This document shows positions 1-7,913 of a stretch of 63,664 nt of DNA, piece after piece. Made by a program: the position numbers and the translations under genes. This DNA is from JAULUH01 sp032111745 (lineage in GTDB: Bacteria; Chloroflexota; Anaerolineae; JAAEKA01), in assembly GCA_032111745.1 (NCBI GenBank), contig JAULUH010000156.1:1-63664 (forward strand). Reading direction: 5' to 3'. Below the pieces are notes generated by a model. That model did not search any database. It was not told where the DNA came from and saw only the letters and a program-made list of their open reading frames with translations. The stretch's first letter is position 1. Every line of letters starts with the position of its first letter.

Positions 1-203
1 TGCTCCACCGCAAACGCCTCGGCCACCGCCGTCGTCCGGTCTGTGCTGCCGTTCTCCACCACCAGCACCTCGGCCTCATAGCCCTGCCCCTGCAGGAACT
101 GGTCGATCTTCTCCAGGGACCCTGGCAGCCGATGCTCCTCGTTGTACGCCGGGATGATGATGGACAGCAGCGGCGTGGATGTTGGACCCTGATTGGACGT
201 CAT
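1..203 (-). CDS. Family 2 glycosyltransferase, N-terminal part (runs off the left edge)
   Basis: Only the first 67 codons are in the window. The translation from the ATG at 203 contains LLSIIIPAYNEEHRLPGSL and then VLVVENGSTDRTT, the classic start of the GT-A fold of GT2 enzymes: a nucleotide-binding strand, then an acidic NGSTDRT segment. Family knowledge says it transfers a sugar from a nucleotide or polyprenyl donor at the cytoplasmic face. The substrate cannot be read from this piece. The ATG has no upstream Shine-Dalgarno but has a TATAAT only 9 nt before it, so the mRNA may be leaderless. The 'NEEHRLPGSL' type is common in DPM1-like polyprenol-phosphate glycosyltransferases. Confidence 0.85.
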   Translation of the reverse strand, partial: MTSNQGPTSTPLLSIIIPAYNEEHRLPGSLEKIDQFLQGQGYEAEVLVVENGSTDRTTAVAEAFAVE

Positions 204-212
204 AACCGGAGG

Positions 213-240
213 ATTATAAGCCCCAGAGAGCATTCCACAA
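213..240 (-). promoter_or_regulatory. Possible leaderless promoter of the left-edge glycosyltransferase
   Basis: On the minus strand TTGTGG (235-240) and TATAAT (213-218) are 16 bp apart. The -10 box ends 9 nt before the ATG at 203, so the predicted start of transcription falls at or just before the start codon. The -10 is perfect but the -35 is weak. Confidence 0.4.
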
Positions 241-327
241 AACCACGAAACGCCTCACGGAAGACCTGCTTCCGAACCTTTGGTGCCGCTAGGCGCCCTG
301 CAGCGCCCGCTACAGGAGATCGCTGGG

Positions 328-762
328 TCATCGCCCTCGTAGGCTTCTGTATAGCGGATGCATGACCTGGATAATCTCAGCCAGCCGGCGGGCGACCTGG
401 TCGAGATAGCCGGCGTCGTACGGCAAGAGGGGGATGGTATCGTACACCTTGGTCCAGCCCCGGTCCCACGGCTCGGCCTCAACCCCCTCACCCAGCTCGT
501 GCTTGAGCTCCAGCAGGTGGCCAGCGAAGCCCCGGAGCAGGCCCTGGTTGTCGGCGGCGCTGCGGCTCTCGAAGTGTAGCCCCAACTCGAGGCGGTCGCC
601 CAGCCGCGGGGGCACCCGGGACACCTCGTAGTGGAAGCGCGAATCGTCGTCATACAACTGGACGCCCCAGGGCCATACCCGGCCGCGCTGTAGGAGGGGC
701 CCCTCCGGCAGGTGGCGGCGCACGGCGTCGGGCACCGCGGCCATAAACTCACTGCTTCTCAT
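328..762 (-). CDS. Conserved hypothetical protein, 144 aa
   Basis: I do not recognise this family. The protein is soluble, has no signal peptide or membrane segment, and is mixed alpha/beta by eye. It has a Trp- and acid-rich centre (EAEPWDRGWTKVYDTIPL) and a helical C-terminus (DQVARRLAEIIQVMHPLY). The ATG at 762 (MRSSEF) is preferred because it starts 32 nt after the HD-hydrolase stop and the open frame further upstream only overlaps that gene. The position suggests co-transcription with, and perhaps a function linked to, the HD-domain hydrolase. The size and helix pattern resemble small cytoplasmic accessory proteins, but no function is claimed. Confidence 0.6.
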   Translation of the reverse strand: MRSSEFMAAVPDAVRRHLPEGPLLQRGRVWPWGVQLYDDDSRFHYEVSRVPPRLGDRLELGLHFESRSAADNQGLLRGFAGHLLELKHELGEGVEAEPWDRGWTKVYDTIPLLPYDAGYLDQVARRLAEIIQVMHPLYRSLRGR

Positions 763-794
763 TCGCCGTCTATACCAGGTTCGACATCCAGGGC

Positions 795-1400
795 CTACCC
801 AGGGGGATCCTGGGTACCGCTCGAGCCATCCAATCCCAGGTCGCCGGCCACACCCTGTAGCGCGGCCAGCACGAACCCGATGTGCTCGTCCAGGTCCTCG
901 CCCAGCTCGGCGGTAAATTCCTCGATCTCGTGGCGGTTGATGGCCGCGGCAAAGGCCTTGTCCTTCCACTTCTTGCGCACCGACCTCACGGTGACATCGC
1001 GCAGGTCCCGGCTGGGCCGGACGTAGCCCACGGCCATGATTAGCCCCGTGAGCTCGTCCACGGCCACCAGGGCACTGTCCAGGCGGGTAGTGCGCGGGAT
1101 GCCCAGGTAGGGCGCGTGGCCCTCCACGGCGTGGATCAGCTCCAGGGGGTAATCCAGCTGGCGGAACAGCCGCAGCCCGGTGCGGGGGTGGCCGTCGACG
1201 GGGTCGTCCATGTCGGGGAAGCGCTCGAAGTCCAGGTCGTGCAGCAGCCCGGTGATGCCCCACAGCGCCTCATCCTCGCCGTATATACGAGCATAGGCGC
1301 GCAGAGACGCCTCCACGGCCAGCACATGCTTGCGCAGGCTGTCGGACTGGATCCACTGGCAGAGCAGGTCCCAGGCTTCGTCACGGGTAGGCAGCGGCAC
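795..1400 (-). CDS. HD-domain metal-dependent phosphohydrolase-like protein
   Basis: 201 aa. It carries the HD signature in order: H25, the pair H54-D55 inside GLLHDLDFERF, H71, H90, H95, and D115 in VAVDELTGL. These are the usual metal ligands of HD/HDIG phosphohydrolases, which act on nucleotides or cyclic nucleotides, with two histidines extra as in two-metal types. The start is a GTG at 1400, 11 nt after AGGAGG. An ATG nearer that site opens another frame and is rejected. A promoter-like pair lies upstream at 1445-1473. The substrate is unknown. The C-terminal tail (SSGTQDPPG) looks disordered. Confidence 0.8.
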   Translation of the reverse strand: MPLPTRDEAWDLLCQWIQSDSLRKHVLAVEASLRAYARIYGEDEALWGITGLLHDLDFERFPDMDDPVDGHPRTGLRLFRQLDYPLELIHAVEGHAPYLGIPRTTRLDSALVAVDELTGLIMAVGYVRPSRDLRDVTVRSVRKKWKDKAFAAAINRHEIEEFTAELGEDLDEHIGFVLAALQGVAGDLGLDGSSGTQDPPG

Positions 1401-1444
1401 AGGCTCATCGTCCTCCTGCAGTGGGATGTGGGTCGGCCGCCGCT

Positions 1445-1473
1445 ATTCTAACACGGATAGGCTGAGAGAACAA
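1445..1473 (-). promoter_or_regulatory. Candidate sigma-70-type promoter of the HD hydrolase
   Basis: Minus strand TTGTTC (1468-1473), a 17-bp spacer, then TAGAAT (1445-1450). The -10 matches at five of six positions. The predicted 5' leader is about 40 nt and ends at the GTG start at 1400. Confidence 0.45.
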
Positions 1474-1583
1474 GAGAATTGACGATCTGTTCTACCTGCT
1501 GGGCCGAAAAAGGGGGTGGCGACCGCCAGTGTGACGGTGCCGCACCGCCTCAGGTTCTGCTCGACTGTAGGTATGCACCCAAC

Positions 1584-1697
1584 TCAACATGGTATCGTCC
1601 GTGTGCCCTGTGTCCTTTGGCCACTGCGGCGCATTTCTCTGACGAGCAGCACAAGGCCAACGGCCAAAACGATCAGAGGCCGGGGGAGCCCCTTCAT
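1584..1697 (-). CDS. Possible 37-aa single-pass membrane peptide
   Basis: This short ORF starts 3 nt after the stop of the secreted protein at 1701-2753, with AAAGGG about 7 nt before its ATG. It reads MKGLPRPLIVLAVGLVLL followed by a basic tail, so it would be a one-helix membrane peptide. It may instead be the remnant of a longer gene or chance. The remaining gap from 1401 to 1583 shows only the HD-gene promoter. Confidence 0.25.
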   Translation of the reverse strand: MKGLPRPLIVLAVGLVLLVREMRRSGQRTQGTRTIPC

Positions 1698-1700
1698 GTA

Positions 1701-2753
1701 TCAGCCCTTTGCGCGCAGCACCAGGACTACCATGGCCGCGATGACCAGCAGGGCGGCTACCAGCGAGCCGATGGCGATAATCGCCAGTAGCCCGCCCCGG
1801 CTGAGGCCGTCCTGCGTCGTCGGGCCACGGGTGGGACGCGGCACGCGCAGGGGTGGCTCAGAGCGGGGTTCTGAAGTCGCTGTAGGCGCTACCAGCGCCA
1901 GGGTATCGGGGGTGGGCGTTGAGGTGGTCGCCTGAGCAGCCGGCTCGACGCCAGGTGCGGTAGGCTCAACCGCTGCCTGGAGCTGGGCAGGTGGGGATGG
2001 TGACGTGGCAGGTTCCGGCTGGGGCAGCGCACTGCCTGGCAAGGGATTGGTAGCTGACGGCGTGGTTGACAGTGGCAAGGTGGCCACTACTGGGGCCGAG
2101 GTAGGCGTGCCCGCGGTGGGAGGAGTGGGCGACGGCGCTGCCGGGATCGGCGTAGCCGGCACGAGCGTGCTGGTGGCGGGAACCGCGGTCGGCAGCGGTG
2201 TGTTGGTGGACGCCTGCACAGCCGACGTGGGCGACGGATTGACTGCAGGCGTCTGGGCCGGCTGCTGCGTGGGGGTGGACGTGGGCACGACCACCACCGG
2301 AGCGACAGTAGCCGTGGCGGTGGCCGTGGATGTTGGCGGAGTCTCCGCTGCCACTCTGAGGTTGAGTTCTGTCACGACTCCAGCTTGATACGCATAGCTG
2401 TCCTGCCATTCGCCGCCAGGCACGGCGACCTGAGCCTTCACGCCGTCAACAAAGAACTCGATGGGGGCATTGGTCTGGATACTGCCCTGGACCCCTAGCT
2501 TTGGCTCAGCGATGGTGCGTCCACCGTAGCGGCCGGCCACTGTCACTTGAATGGGATTGCCCTGGATGCCGACCTTGACCCCGGCGCCTCGTGCCTCTAC
2601 CTGGGCGCCGACTGGCGCCGGACTGCCGTTCACTTCGGCAGTGCCGTAGAAGGCCTGGGGTGGCTCGGGAACTTGCGCAATCGCCGGAGTCGCAGTGAAG
2701 GTCGCAGCCAAGACCGCGCCGAAGATCAGCAATATGGTGGTGCACCTGTTCAT
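1701..2753 (-). CDS. Secreted, C-terminally membrane-anchored protein with long Thr/Pro/Ala linker
   Basis: 350 aa from the ATG at 2753 (MNRCTTIL); a longer frame start at 2774 lies closer to the terminator and is less likely. Layout: signal peptide to about residue 27 (ends ATPAIAQ), a beta-rich domain at about 30-130 with the motifs FYGTAEVNG and IEFFVDGVKAQV, a very long low-complexity linker of T/P/A/V (about 135-310), and a C-terminal membrane helix (LLAIIAIGSLVAALLVIAAM) followed by RAKG. The same FYG...FYVxGV domain occurs in the upstream gene 2819-3766, so the two are probably paralogous surface proteins. The linker is the type that spans cell-wall or S-layer material. Function unknown. 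Confidence 0.75.
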   Translation of the reverse strand: MNRCTTILLIFGAVLAATFTATPAIAQVPEPPQAFYGTAEVNGSPAPVGAQVEARGAGVKVGIQGNPIQVTVAGRYGGRTIAEPKLGVQGSIQTNAPIEFFVDGVKAQVAVPGGEWQDSYAYQAGVVTELNLRVAAETPPTSTATATATVAPVVVVPTSTPTQQPAQTPAVNPSPTSAVQASTNTPLPTAVPATSTLVPATPIPAAPSPTPPTAGTPTSAPVVATLPLSTTPSATNPLPGSALPQPEPATSPSPPAQLQAAVEPTAPGVEPAAQATTSTPTPDTLALVAPTATSEPRSEPPLRVPRPTRGPTTQDGLSRGGLLAIIAIGSLVAALLVIAAMVVLVLRAKG

Positions 2754-2781
2754 GGGGTTGCCGGTGAGGAGCACAAAAGGA

Positions 2782-2810
2782 AAGCAGGGGGTTACCCAGA
2801 CCCCCTGCTT
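2782..2810 (-). terminator. Rho-independent terminator after the gene at 2819-3766
   Basis: A perfect 10-bp stem AAGCAGGGGG / CCCCCTGCTT with a 9-nt loop. On the minus strand it is followed by TTTCCTTTT. It lies 9 nt beyond the stop of the upstream gene and before the start of the next one. Confidence 0.75.
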
Positions 2811-2818
2811 CTCGTGTA

Positions 2819-3766
2819 TCAGTATACTTCGATGAGAGTGAGGTACTTCAGGTAGATTACCTTGCTGAACGTCACCTCGATGGTGTGGTTGGCCGTGACG
2901 TTGGGGAAGGTGTAGCTTGTGATCGGGCCCTGCGAGACGCCATCTACTTTCACGTCGGCGACGGCGTAGCCGGTGCTAGGCGTGATGGTGAAGGTCTGGT
3001 CCGCGCCGTACTCCACACTGACCGCACCCGACGGGGATATGCTCCCGCCTGGCCCTGCCGTTGCCGTGATCGTGTAGAAGATCCTCGCGAAGGTGGCCTC
3101 GATGGTGTGATTGGCCGTGACGTTGGGGAAGGTGTAGCTTGGGATCGGGCCCTGCGAGACGCCATCTACTTTCACGTCGGCAATGACGTAGCCGGTGCCA
3201 GGTGTGATGGTGAAGGTCTGGTCCGCGCCGCAAGCCACGTTGACTGAGCCCGATGGAGATATGCTCCCGCCCGGCCCAGCCGATGCCGTGATCGTGCTGC
3301 CGACTACAATCATCAGGTCCAGGTTGGTACTTCCGGCGTCCTTGAAGGGATAGGTGTCTGACCATGTCCCCGTAGCTACATCATACAGCCGCGCCCACAC
3401 ACCGCCCACGTAGAACGCGATGGGCTCACCCGGTACGGCGCCGCTGCCCGCAGGGTCCGAGCCGCGCCCGGGAACGTAGAAGGCGGAATCATAACCGTAC
3501 CTGCTCAAGGAGTCCACGGTGGTAGTGGCCTCGCCGGTCCAGCCCGGCTCGGTCGACCGCGCCGTGACCAGCGTGCCAGCCGGCAGCGTCCTGCCGCAGT
3601 CCGTGCGCACGTTGCCATAGAACCAGTGCGGGCGGCCGGGAATCTCTGGACCCACGGCCTCCGATGACCATGCCGACGCAACCGTTGCCAGCACGAGCAT
3701 CAACACGACGGCCACTACCAGGGTCAGCCCCAGTTTCCTAGTAAGTGCAGCATCCAACCGTCTCAT
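2819..3766 (-). CDS. Secreted protein with FYG-type domain and two InlB-type B-repeats
   Basis: 315 aa, ATG at 3766 preceded by AAGGAGATGAATCG. Signal peptide to about residue 33 (VVLMLVLATVASAW). An N-terminal beta domain (about 45-155, HWFYGNVRT ... PIAFYVGGVWARL) matches the one in the neighbour at 1701-2753. It is followed by two near-identical repeats of about 70 aa, each with AGPGGSISPSG, ADQTFTI, DVKVDGVSQGPI and YTFPNVTANHTIE. These are the marks of the divergent InlB B-repeat family, a small beta-grasp surface module. The protein ends soon after the second repeat, with no sorting signal or anchor visible. A terminator follows. Likely an exported surface or matrix protein; ligand unknown. 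Confidence 0.8.
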   Translation of the reverse strand: MRRLDAALTRKLGLTLVVAVVLMLVLATVASAWSSEAVGPEIPGRPHWFYGNVRTDCGRTLPAGTLVTARSTEPGWTGEATTTVDSLSRYGYDSAFYVPGRGSDPAGSGAVPGEPIAFYVGGVWARLYDVATGTWSDTYPFKDAGSTNLDLMIVVGSTITASAGPGGSISPSGSVNVACGADQTFTITPGTGYVIADVKVDGVSQGPIPSYTFPNVTANHTIEATFARIFYTITATAGPGGSISPSGAVSVEYGADQTFTITPSTGYAVADVKVDGVSQGPITSYTFPNVTANHTIEVTFSKVIYLKYLTLIEVY

Positions 3767-3866
3767 CGATTCATCTCCTTACAAGGTCGAAAAGGCCCTG
3801 CGTTGCCTTCTCGGTGAGACTGTAGCGTTCACCCATTCAATGGATGACTGCCATGTGCTTACCGCA

Positions 3867-3900
3867 GAACTGGCAGGAGCCCACCGGCTCCTGCCAGTTC
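3867..3900 (-). terminator. Strong hairpin beyond the gene at 3953-5287
   Basis: A perfect 15-bp stem GAACTGGCAGGAGCC / GGCTCCTGCCAGTTC with a 4-nt loop, 53 nt past the stop of the Ig-like protein. No T-tract follows on either strand. It may be a terminator without a U-tail or a processing/stability structure. Confidence 0.5.
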
Positions 3901-3952
3901 CCAGACAACCTCGGTATTCAAGTCCTAATCGAGATCGTCAAGTGAACCGACC

Positions 3953-5287
3953 TTACGGGTTGATGGTCCCGTCCTCGGAAACTGCCAACCAGTAGCCGGC
4001 ACCCGGGACCATCGAGGACCAATCGTACACCTGAACCCACACCTCGCTCCAGGCGTCGTAGCGCCAGAACGATTCGACCGACTGATAGAGGGGGAAACCG
4101 AGATAGTCGAACGCGCTGTTGCAGCACCACCAGGTTGGCTCACCCCACTGGGTGTAGCCGATGAGATTCCAATCCTCGTACACGCGGTACGTAGGCGGCA
4201 TCCCCTCGCTCCAGGTGCCGACGAAGGTCAGGTCTTCCGCTGCTGCCATCTCGATCCAGTAACCCTTGCCATCTTCGATCTTGGTCAAGGTATCCCCTGG
4301 AGCACCCGCGGGCGCAGTCCACTTGTGCCAGGTGCCGCTCGGGCGATCGTACGTCAGTACCTGCTTCACACTATTGTGTGCGATAAGGTGAAGCAGGACG
4401 TCCTCGATGTCTTCGTCGTAGAGCACCAGCGGCGTCGAGATCAGGTTCCAGCCCGGCCGCAGGCTGGTGGTGTAGCGGTTCTGCACATAGACCAGATTCC
4501 AGTCACATGCCGTGAGGCCGACAAGGTTTGTGGCGCAGATGCGAACATAACCCTCGTCGTCCGGCACCTGGCTCGTATCCCAGCGGGCCTCATACTGGTG
4601 CGGAATGCCAGGGGTCGGCACGCCGTCCGCAATCCAGACCCAGTCCTCATCGGTAAGCCCGCACCAGCCTTCCGGAGCCCGCCAGTTGCTGAGGACGCAG
4701 TACTCGAACACGACCGACACGATATCGGTGCCGTCGAAGGCCCAGTCATCCTCGGCTGTGCCAACCATCAAGTAGTCCTGGCCCGTCACCCAGGCTCCAT
4801 AAGCTGGCTTGACCAGCTCGACCCACGGAGAGGTGTCGTCAACAAGCACTGCGCTCGAGACCTTGTCGCAGAAAAGCGGCGGCATGTCCCAGTCATAGTC
4901 CATGACGCAGACTACGATGTCGTACCAACCGCTCGCCAACCACCACGGAACGTAGATCGAGGAAGTGAGATCGTTGGGTCCCGTGCCCAGTGTGGGAGCG
5001 TCAACGATCTCTTGGACTTCCGATATCACAGAGTTGTACTTGTCCTGCAACCGTACACGGACCCACACGTCGTCCACCTGGGTGCCCACGATAGCGACAG
5101 TGTAGCCAACCTCGAGGCTACTGTCCGGTTGGACAAATGCTGGGTCGTCGGCAGTCGGCGACGTGATCACGACCCCATGCACCCATTCCGGGGCAGCAAC
5201 CGCAACCGGAGCCAGCATGGCCAGCATGATGAACACCGTGAGCGCTAAGGTTAGCAGGGGACGAGTTGACCTGTGAGAACGAGACAT
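3953..5287 (-). CDS. Secreted protein with Ig-like domains and WNLIS-type repeats
   Basis: 444 aa, ATG at 5287 after AAGGAGG. Signal peptide to about residue 32 (MLAMLAPVAVAA). Residues about 35-270 form two beta-sandwich-like units (VVITSPTADDPAFVQPDSS; WVELVKPAYGAWVTG), consistent with bacterial Ig-like domains that begin with 'ITSP' or 'LVKPA'. The C-terminal part holds two 'PGWNLISTPL / DWNLIGYTQW' units, each ending in GKGYWIEM or GAGYWLAV. This repeat type is common on extracellular proteins of Chloroflexota. There is no catalytic motif and no membrane anchor. A consensus-like promoter sits about 260 nt upstream (5552-5580), and a 14-bp palindrome (5305-5318) lies just before its ribosome-binding site. 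Confidence 0.75.
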   Translation of the reverse strand: MSRSHRSTRPLLTLALTVFIMLAMLAPVAVAAPEWVHGVVITSPTADDPAFVQPDSSLEVGYTVAIVGTQVDDVWVRVRLQDKYNSVISEVQEIVDAPTLGTGPNDLTSSIYVPWWLASGWYDIVVCVMDYDWDMPPLFCDKVSSAVLVDDTSPWVELVKPAYGAWVTGQDYLMVGTAEDDWAFDGTDIVSVVFEYCVLSNWRAPEGWCGLTDEDWVWIADGVPTPGIPHQYEARWDTSQVPDDEGYVRICATNLVGLTACDWNLVYVQNRYTTSLRPGWNLISTPLVLYDEDIEDVLLHLIAHNSVKQVLTYDRPSGTWHKWTAPAGAPGDTLTKIEDGKGYWIEMAAAEDLTFVGTWSEGMPPTYRVYEDWNLIGYTQWGEPTWWCCNSAFDYLGFPLYQSVESFWRYDAWSEVWVQVYDWSSMVPGAGYWLAVSEDGTINP

Positions 5288-5304
5288 TTGATCCTCCTTG
5301 ACTG

Positions 5305-5318
5305 ATTGTCATGACAAT
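5305..5318. promoter_or_regulatory. 14-bp perfect palindrome ATTGTCATGACAAT
   Basis: It lies 17 nt before the start of the secreted protein at 5287, directly upstream of its AAGGAGG. Possibly an operator or a translational control element. It also contains the TGA stop of the leader frame described for 5407-5959. Confidence 0.35.
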
Positions 5319-5406
5319 GATCCCGCTGGCTTCAATACCGGCCTGCGGTGGACCCACATCTGAAACCGTGCATCAACGATACGCCTGTAGCCTTCAGCCA
5401 AATCAC

Positions 5407-5959
5407 CTCCTCTCGGATAATTGCACTGTTGATAAAGGTACCCGACACCGCGGATGGTGCGGATTAAGCGTGGCTGACTGGAATTGAGTTCCGCCTTCCG
5501 GCGCAGCCGTGGATTAGATGAGTCGCCGCGCTCCACACAGACTACGAATGGATCATAACACACGAGGCCCCGCCTGTCAAGCATTTGTACAGGGCTTCGC
5601 AAAAGTCGCAGACCATCATGATCGACCAACGCTCAAGTAGTTTCGCAGGTAACCGATCAGACATAAGACCAGCCTTCGCATACCATTTGCGCAGCTTCTC
5701 GGCGCTAGTCCGAGGTCTGAATGCTGCAGAAGGCTCATCCTTCAGGACTCTTGAGAAGCCCTATCAGGTGCGTCACCACGCTCCGCACTGACGCTCCCTC
5801 TACTGGCACCCCGGTGATCGCACTGCCGAGGTCCTCCATCGCCAGGACCTGACCGGCCCGCACCACCATGGCCGAAAATACTACAACCTCTCCGGGGGTC
5901 AACCATTGGGCGTGTTCACATCGCACGCGCCGGTTGAACCAGAGCGGCGAAACGTTCAA
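5407..5959 (-). pseudogene. Decayed OmpR-type winged-helix DNA-binding domain
   Basis: Two frames carry the two halves of a Trans_reg_C (OmpR/PhoB) domain. The first (5735-5959) reads QWLTPGEVVVFSAMVVRAGQ ... SVRSVVTHLIGLLKSPEG and stops. The second (around 5410-5545) reads NPRLRRKAELN then PRLIRTIRGVGYLYQ, the unmistakable C-terminal strand-wing of the fold. Between them lies about 190 bp of unrelated-looking sequence. No receiver domain is visible. I read this as a relic whose remains now form the leader of the downstream secreted-protein gene, because a promoter has formed or survived inside it. Alternatively, the second piece could be translated as a small leader ORF from GTG or TTG codons. 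Confidence 0.55.
5552..5580 (-). promoter_or_regulatory. Consensus-like sigma-70-type promoter for the gene at 3953-5287
   Basis: Minus strand TTGACA (5575-5580), exactly 17 bp, then TATGAT (5552-5557). It predicts a leader of about 258 nt that includes the winged-helix relic and a strong internal Shine-Dalgarno, AGGAGGTGAT, at 5402-5411. The rest of the 5581-6264 gap holds the relic's first half and nothing else recognised. Confidence 0.7.
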
Positions 5960-6264
5960 GAGGATCGAACCAATAATAGTATATCACAACAATGGACAGA
6001 GCAATATGATCTGCGTCATATTTTTGCGGCAATGTGGCGTTGTCAGCCCATTCGCTGTCCTGTTGCCAATACCCTAGGCAGTGCTCACACCAAGATACTC
6101 ACGTGAATTACCGACAACGGTGCCATCAATCTCATTCGCCGAGCCGGCTATCGTTACATCCCGGGTGCCAAGCGCTTTCTGTCAGCAAGACCCGACCGGA
6201 GCCCTGCCCTTCTGTATGCCCCGTAATCGTCAGAGAACTGAGAACCCTACCCCTGACCCCTGTA

Positions 6265-6293
6265 TTGACACCCAGAACACTTGTTCGTATAAT
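6265..6293 (+). promoter_or_regulatory. Perfect consensus sigma-70-type promoter of the radical SAM gene
   Basis: TTGACA (6265-6270), 17 bp, TATAAT (6288-6293). Transcription would start near 6300 and leave only about 12 nt before the ATG at 6312, which includes AGGAG at 6300-6304. Confidence 0.85.
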
Positions 6294-6311
6294 AGAATCA
6301 GGAGCCGTTCC

Positions 6312-7493
6312 ATGCACATCCAGCGTACCCTCGACCTGCATGAAAAAGTTGGCCTGCTGGGCCAGCAGGCCCAATATGACCTGTGCGAGGTGGCCGGCCA
6401 GCCTACGCCGGTACCGGGCGCGGCCCCAGGGAGCCGGGTGCCGGACGTGAGCGATTCCGTGGCCACCGTGATCGGTAAGGGTGGGCGTCGGGTGCCCCTG
6501 CTGCGCATCATGCAGACCAGCGCCTGCGAGAAGAACTGCTACTACTGCCCATTCCGCGCCGGCCGCTCGCTGCGCCGGGCCACGCTGCAGCCCGAGGAAC
6601 TGGCGGCGGCCTTCGACCAGATGCAGCGCCGCGGCCTGGTGGAGGGACTCTTCCTGAGCTCCGGCATCATCGGCACCGCCCGCACCATGGATCGCATGCT
6701 GGCTACCGTGGAGCTGGTGCGCCAGAAGTACCAGTGGCGCGGCTACATCCACCTCAAGATCATGCCCAACGTCGAGGAGGCCCAGATCGAGGCCGCGGTG
6801 CGGCTGGCGGACCGGGTGTCGGTGAACCTGGAGGCGCCCAACGAGCAGCGGCTGGCTGCGCTGGCCCCCAAGAAGGAGTTCGCCCACGGCCTGGTAGAGC
6901 CGCTGCAGCGGGCCTGGGCCGTGGTACGCCGCCTGCGCCACGCCGGCTATCACGTGGCCGGCGCCGGGGCCAGCACCCAGTTCGTGGTAGGACCGGCCGG
7001 CGAGAGCGACCAGGAGCTGTTGGCCACCAGCCAGATGCTGTACCACCGGATGGGCGTGCGCCGGGCCTATTACTCGGCCTTCAACCCCATCTCCGACACG
7101 CCGCTGGAGGGCGCCGCGGCCACCCCGCCCCTGCGAGAGCACCGCCTCTACCAGGCCGACTTCATGCTGCGCCAGTACGGCTTCGACGTCGCCGAGCTGC
7201 CCTTCGACGCCGCGGGCAACCTGGCCGCGGACCGGGACCCTAAGGTGGCCTGGGCACAGGCCCATCCTGAGGCCTTCCCGGTGGAGGTAAATCAGGCCCC
7301 CCAGGCCATGCTGCTGCGGGTGCCGGGCATCGGCCCGCTGGGCGCGGCGAGCATCGTACGCGCTCGCCGCCAGGGCAGGCTGGCGTCCCTGTCTGACCTG
7401 CAGAAGCTGGGCGTGCGCGCCAGCCACGCCGCACCCTACATCCTCCTCGACGGCCGGCGGCCGGCGTACCAACTCAGTCTCTTCGCCACGTAG
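6312..7493 (+). CDS. Putative DNA modification/repair radical SAM protein
   Basis: 393 aa. The iron-sulphur motif is C72xxxC76xxC79 in SACEKNCYYCPFR. It is followed by radical SAM barrel features (LFLSSGIIG, HLKIMPNVEE, VSVNLEAPN). The C-terminus has a helix-hairpin-helix unit (LLRVPGIGPLGAASIVRARR, about residues 330-360) typical of DNA-binding proteins. This matches the family named 'putative DNA modification/repair radical SAM protein', usually encoded beside a uracil-DNA-glycosylase-like partner. No such partner is visible here. The ATG at 6312 is chosen over upstream in-frame codons because of the promoter and the AGGAG 7 nt before it. The reaction it performs is not established. Confidence 0.85.
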   Translation: MHIQRTLDLHEKVGLLGQQAQYDLCEVAGQPTPVPGAAPGSRVPDVSDSVATVIGKGGRRVPLLRIMQTSACEKNCYYCPFRAGRSLRRATLQPEELAAAFDQMQRRGLVEGLFLSSGIIGTARTMDRMLATVELVRQKYQWRGYIHLKIMPNVEEAQIEAAVRLADRVSVNLEAPNEQRLAALAPKKEFAHGLVEPLQRAWAVVRRLRHAGYHVAGAGASTQFVVGPAGESDQELLATSQMLYHRMGVRRAYYSAFNPISDTPLEGAAATPPLREHRLYQADFMLRQYGFDVAELPFDAAGNLAADRDPKVAWAQAHPEAFPVEVNQAPQAMLLRVPGIGPLGAASIVRARRQGRLASLSDLQKLGVRASHAAPYILLDGRRPAYQLSLFAT

Positions 7494-7565
7494 GAGTCAC
7501 AAAGGCGTGTGAAGGCCTACACTCTCATCTAAATCTCGCGTCCGAAGTCAGGCACGAAGAAGCAC

Positions 7566-7594
7566 TTGACAATATTAAAGGTTTATGGTAAACT
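7566..7594 (+). promoter_or_regulatory. Sigma-70-type promoter of the giant chimeric protein
   Basis: TTGACA (7566-7571), 17 bp, TAAACT (7589-7594), in an AT-rich island. It gives a leader of about 430 nt before the ATG at 8029. The leader (7600-8028) has no credible gene. It contains a 16-bp perfect palindrome at 7898-7913 and smaller inverted repeats around 7773-7793 and 7820-7839. Confidence 0.75.
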
Positions 7595-7897
7595 AGTGAC
7601 ATCAGCAACGAGCCAGTGATCTGGCAAGGGCCAGAGTACGCTGACTCCTGGTATCGGAGATGTCCTATCTACAGGGCATCGCCAGTATTGTGTGAATGAT
7701 CAGTTCATCGTGGCTGCACTGCGTCGATGCTGAAGGAACTGAGCATGGCACGGCCGAGACGAGGGCATACTGCAAGCCCTCTTCCCCTCGAATGCTCCGC
7801 AGGTATCTGGTCCGCAGGGGATGCCTCTTGCAGAGGGCATAGCATCGCGGCGAACGCCTACCTCCCTTCCACCGTTGGTCATGGAGCCGGGAGCTGG

Positions 7898-7913
7898 CCA
7901 TTGCCGGCAATGG
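7898..7913. promoter_or_regulatory. 16-bp perfect palindrome in the long leader
   Basis: CCATTGCCGGCAATGG, about 115 nt upstream of the giant gene. It could be an operator for a dimeric regulator or an RNA hairpin; the sequence alone does not decide. Confidence 0.35.

Noticed and set aside
4325..5248. 307-codon plus-strand frame opposite the Ig-like protein
   Set aside because: Antisense shadow; the minus strand has a strong start and a signal peptide.
6132..7472. 446-codon open frame opposite the radical SAM gene
   Set aside because: Antisense shadow caused by high GC; its translation is low-complexity and has no start signal, while the plus strand has a perfect promoter and motifs.
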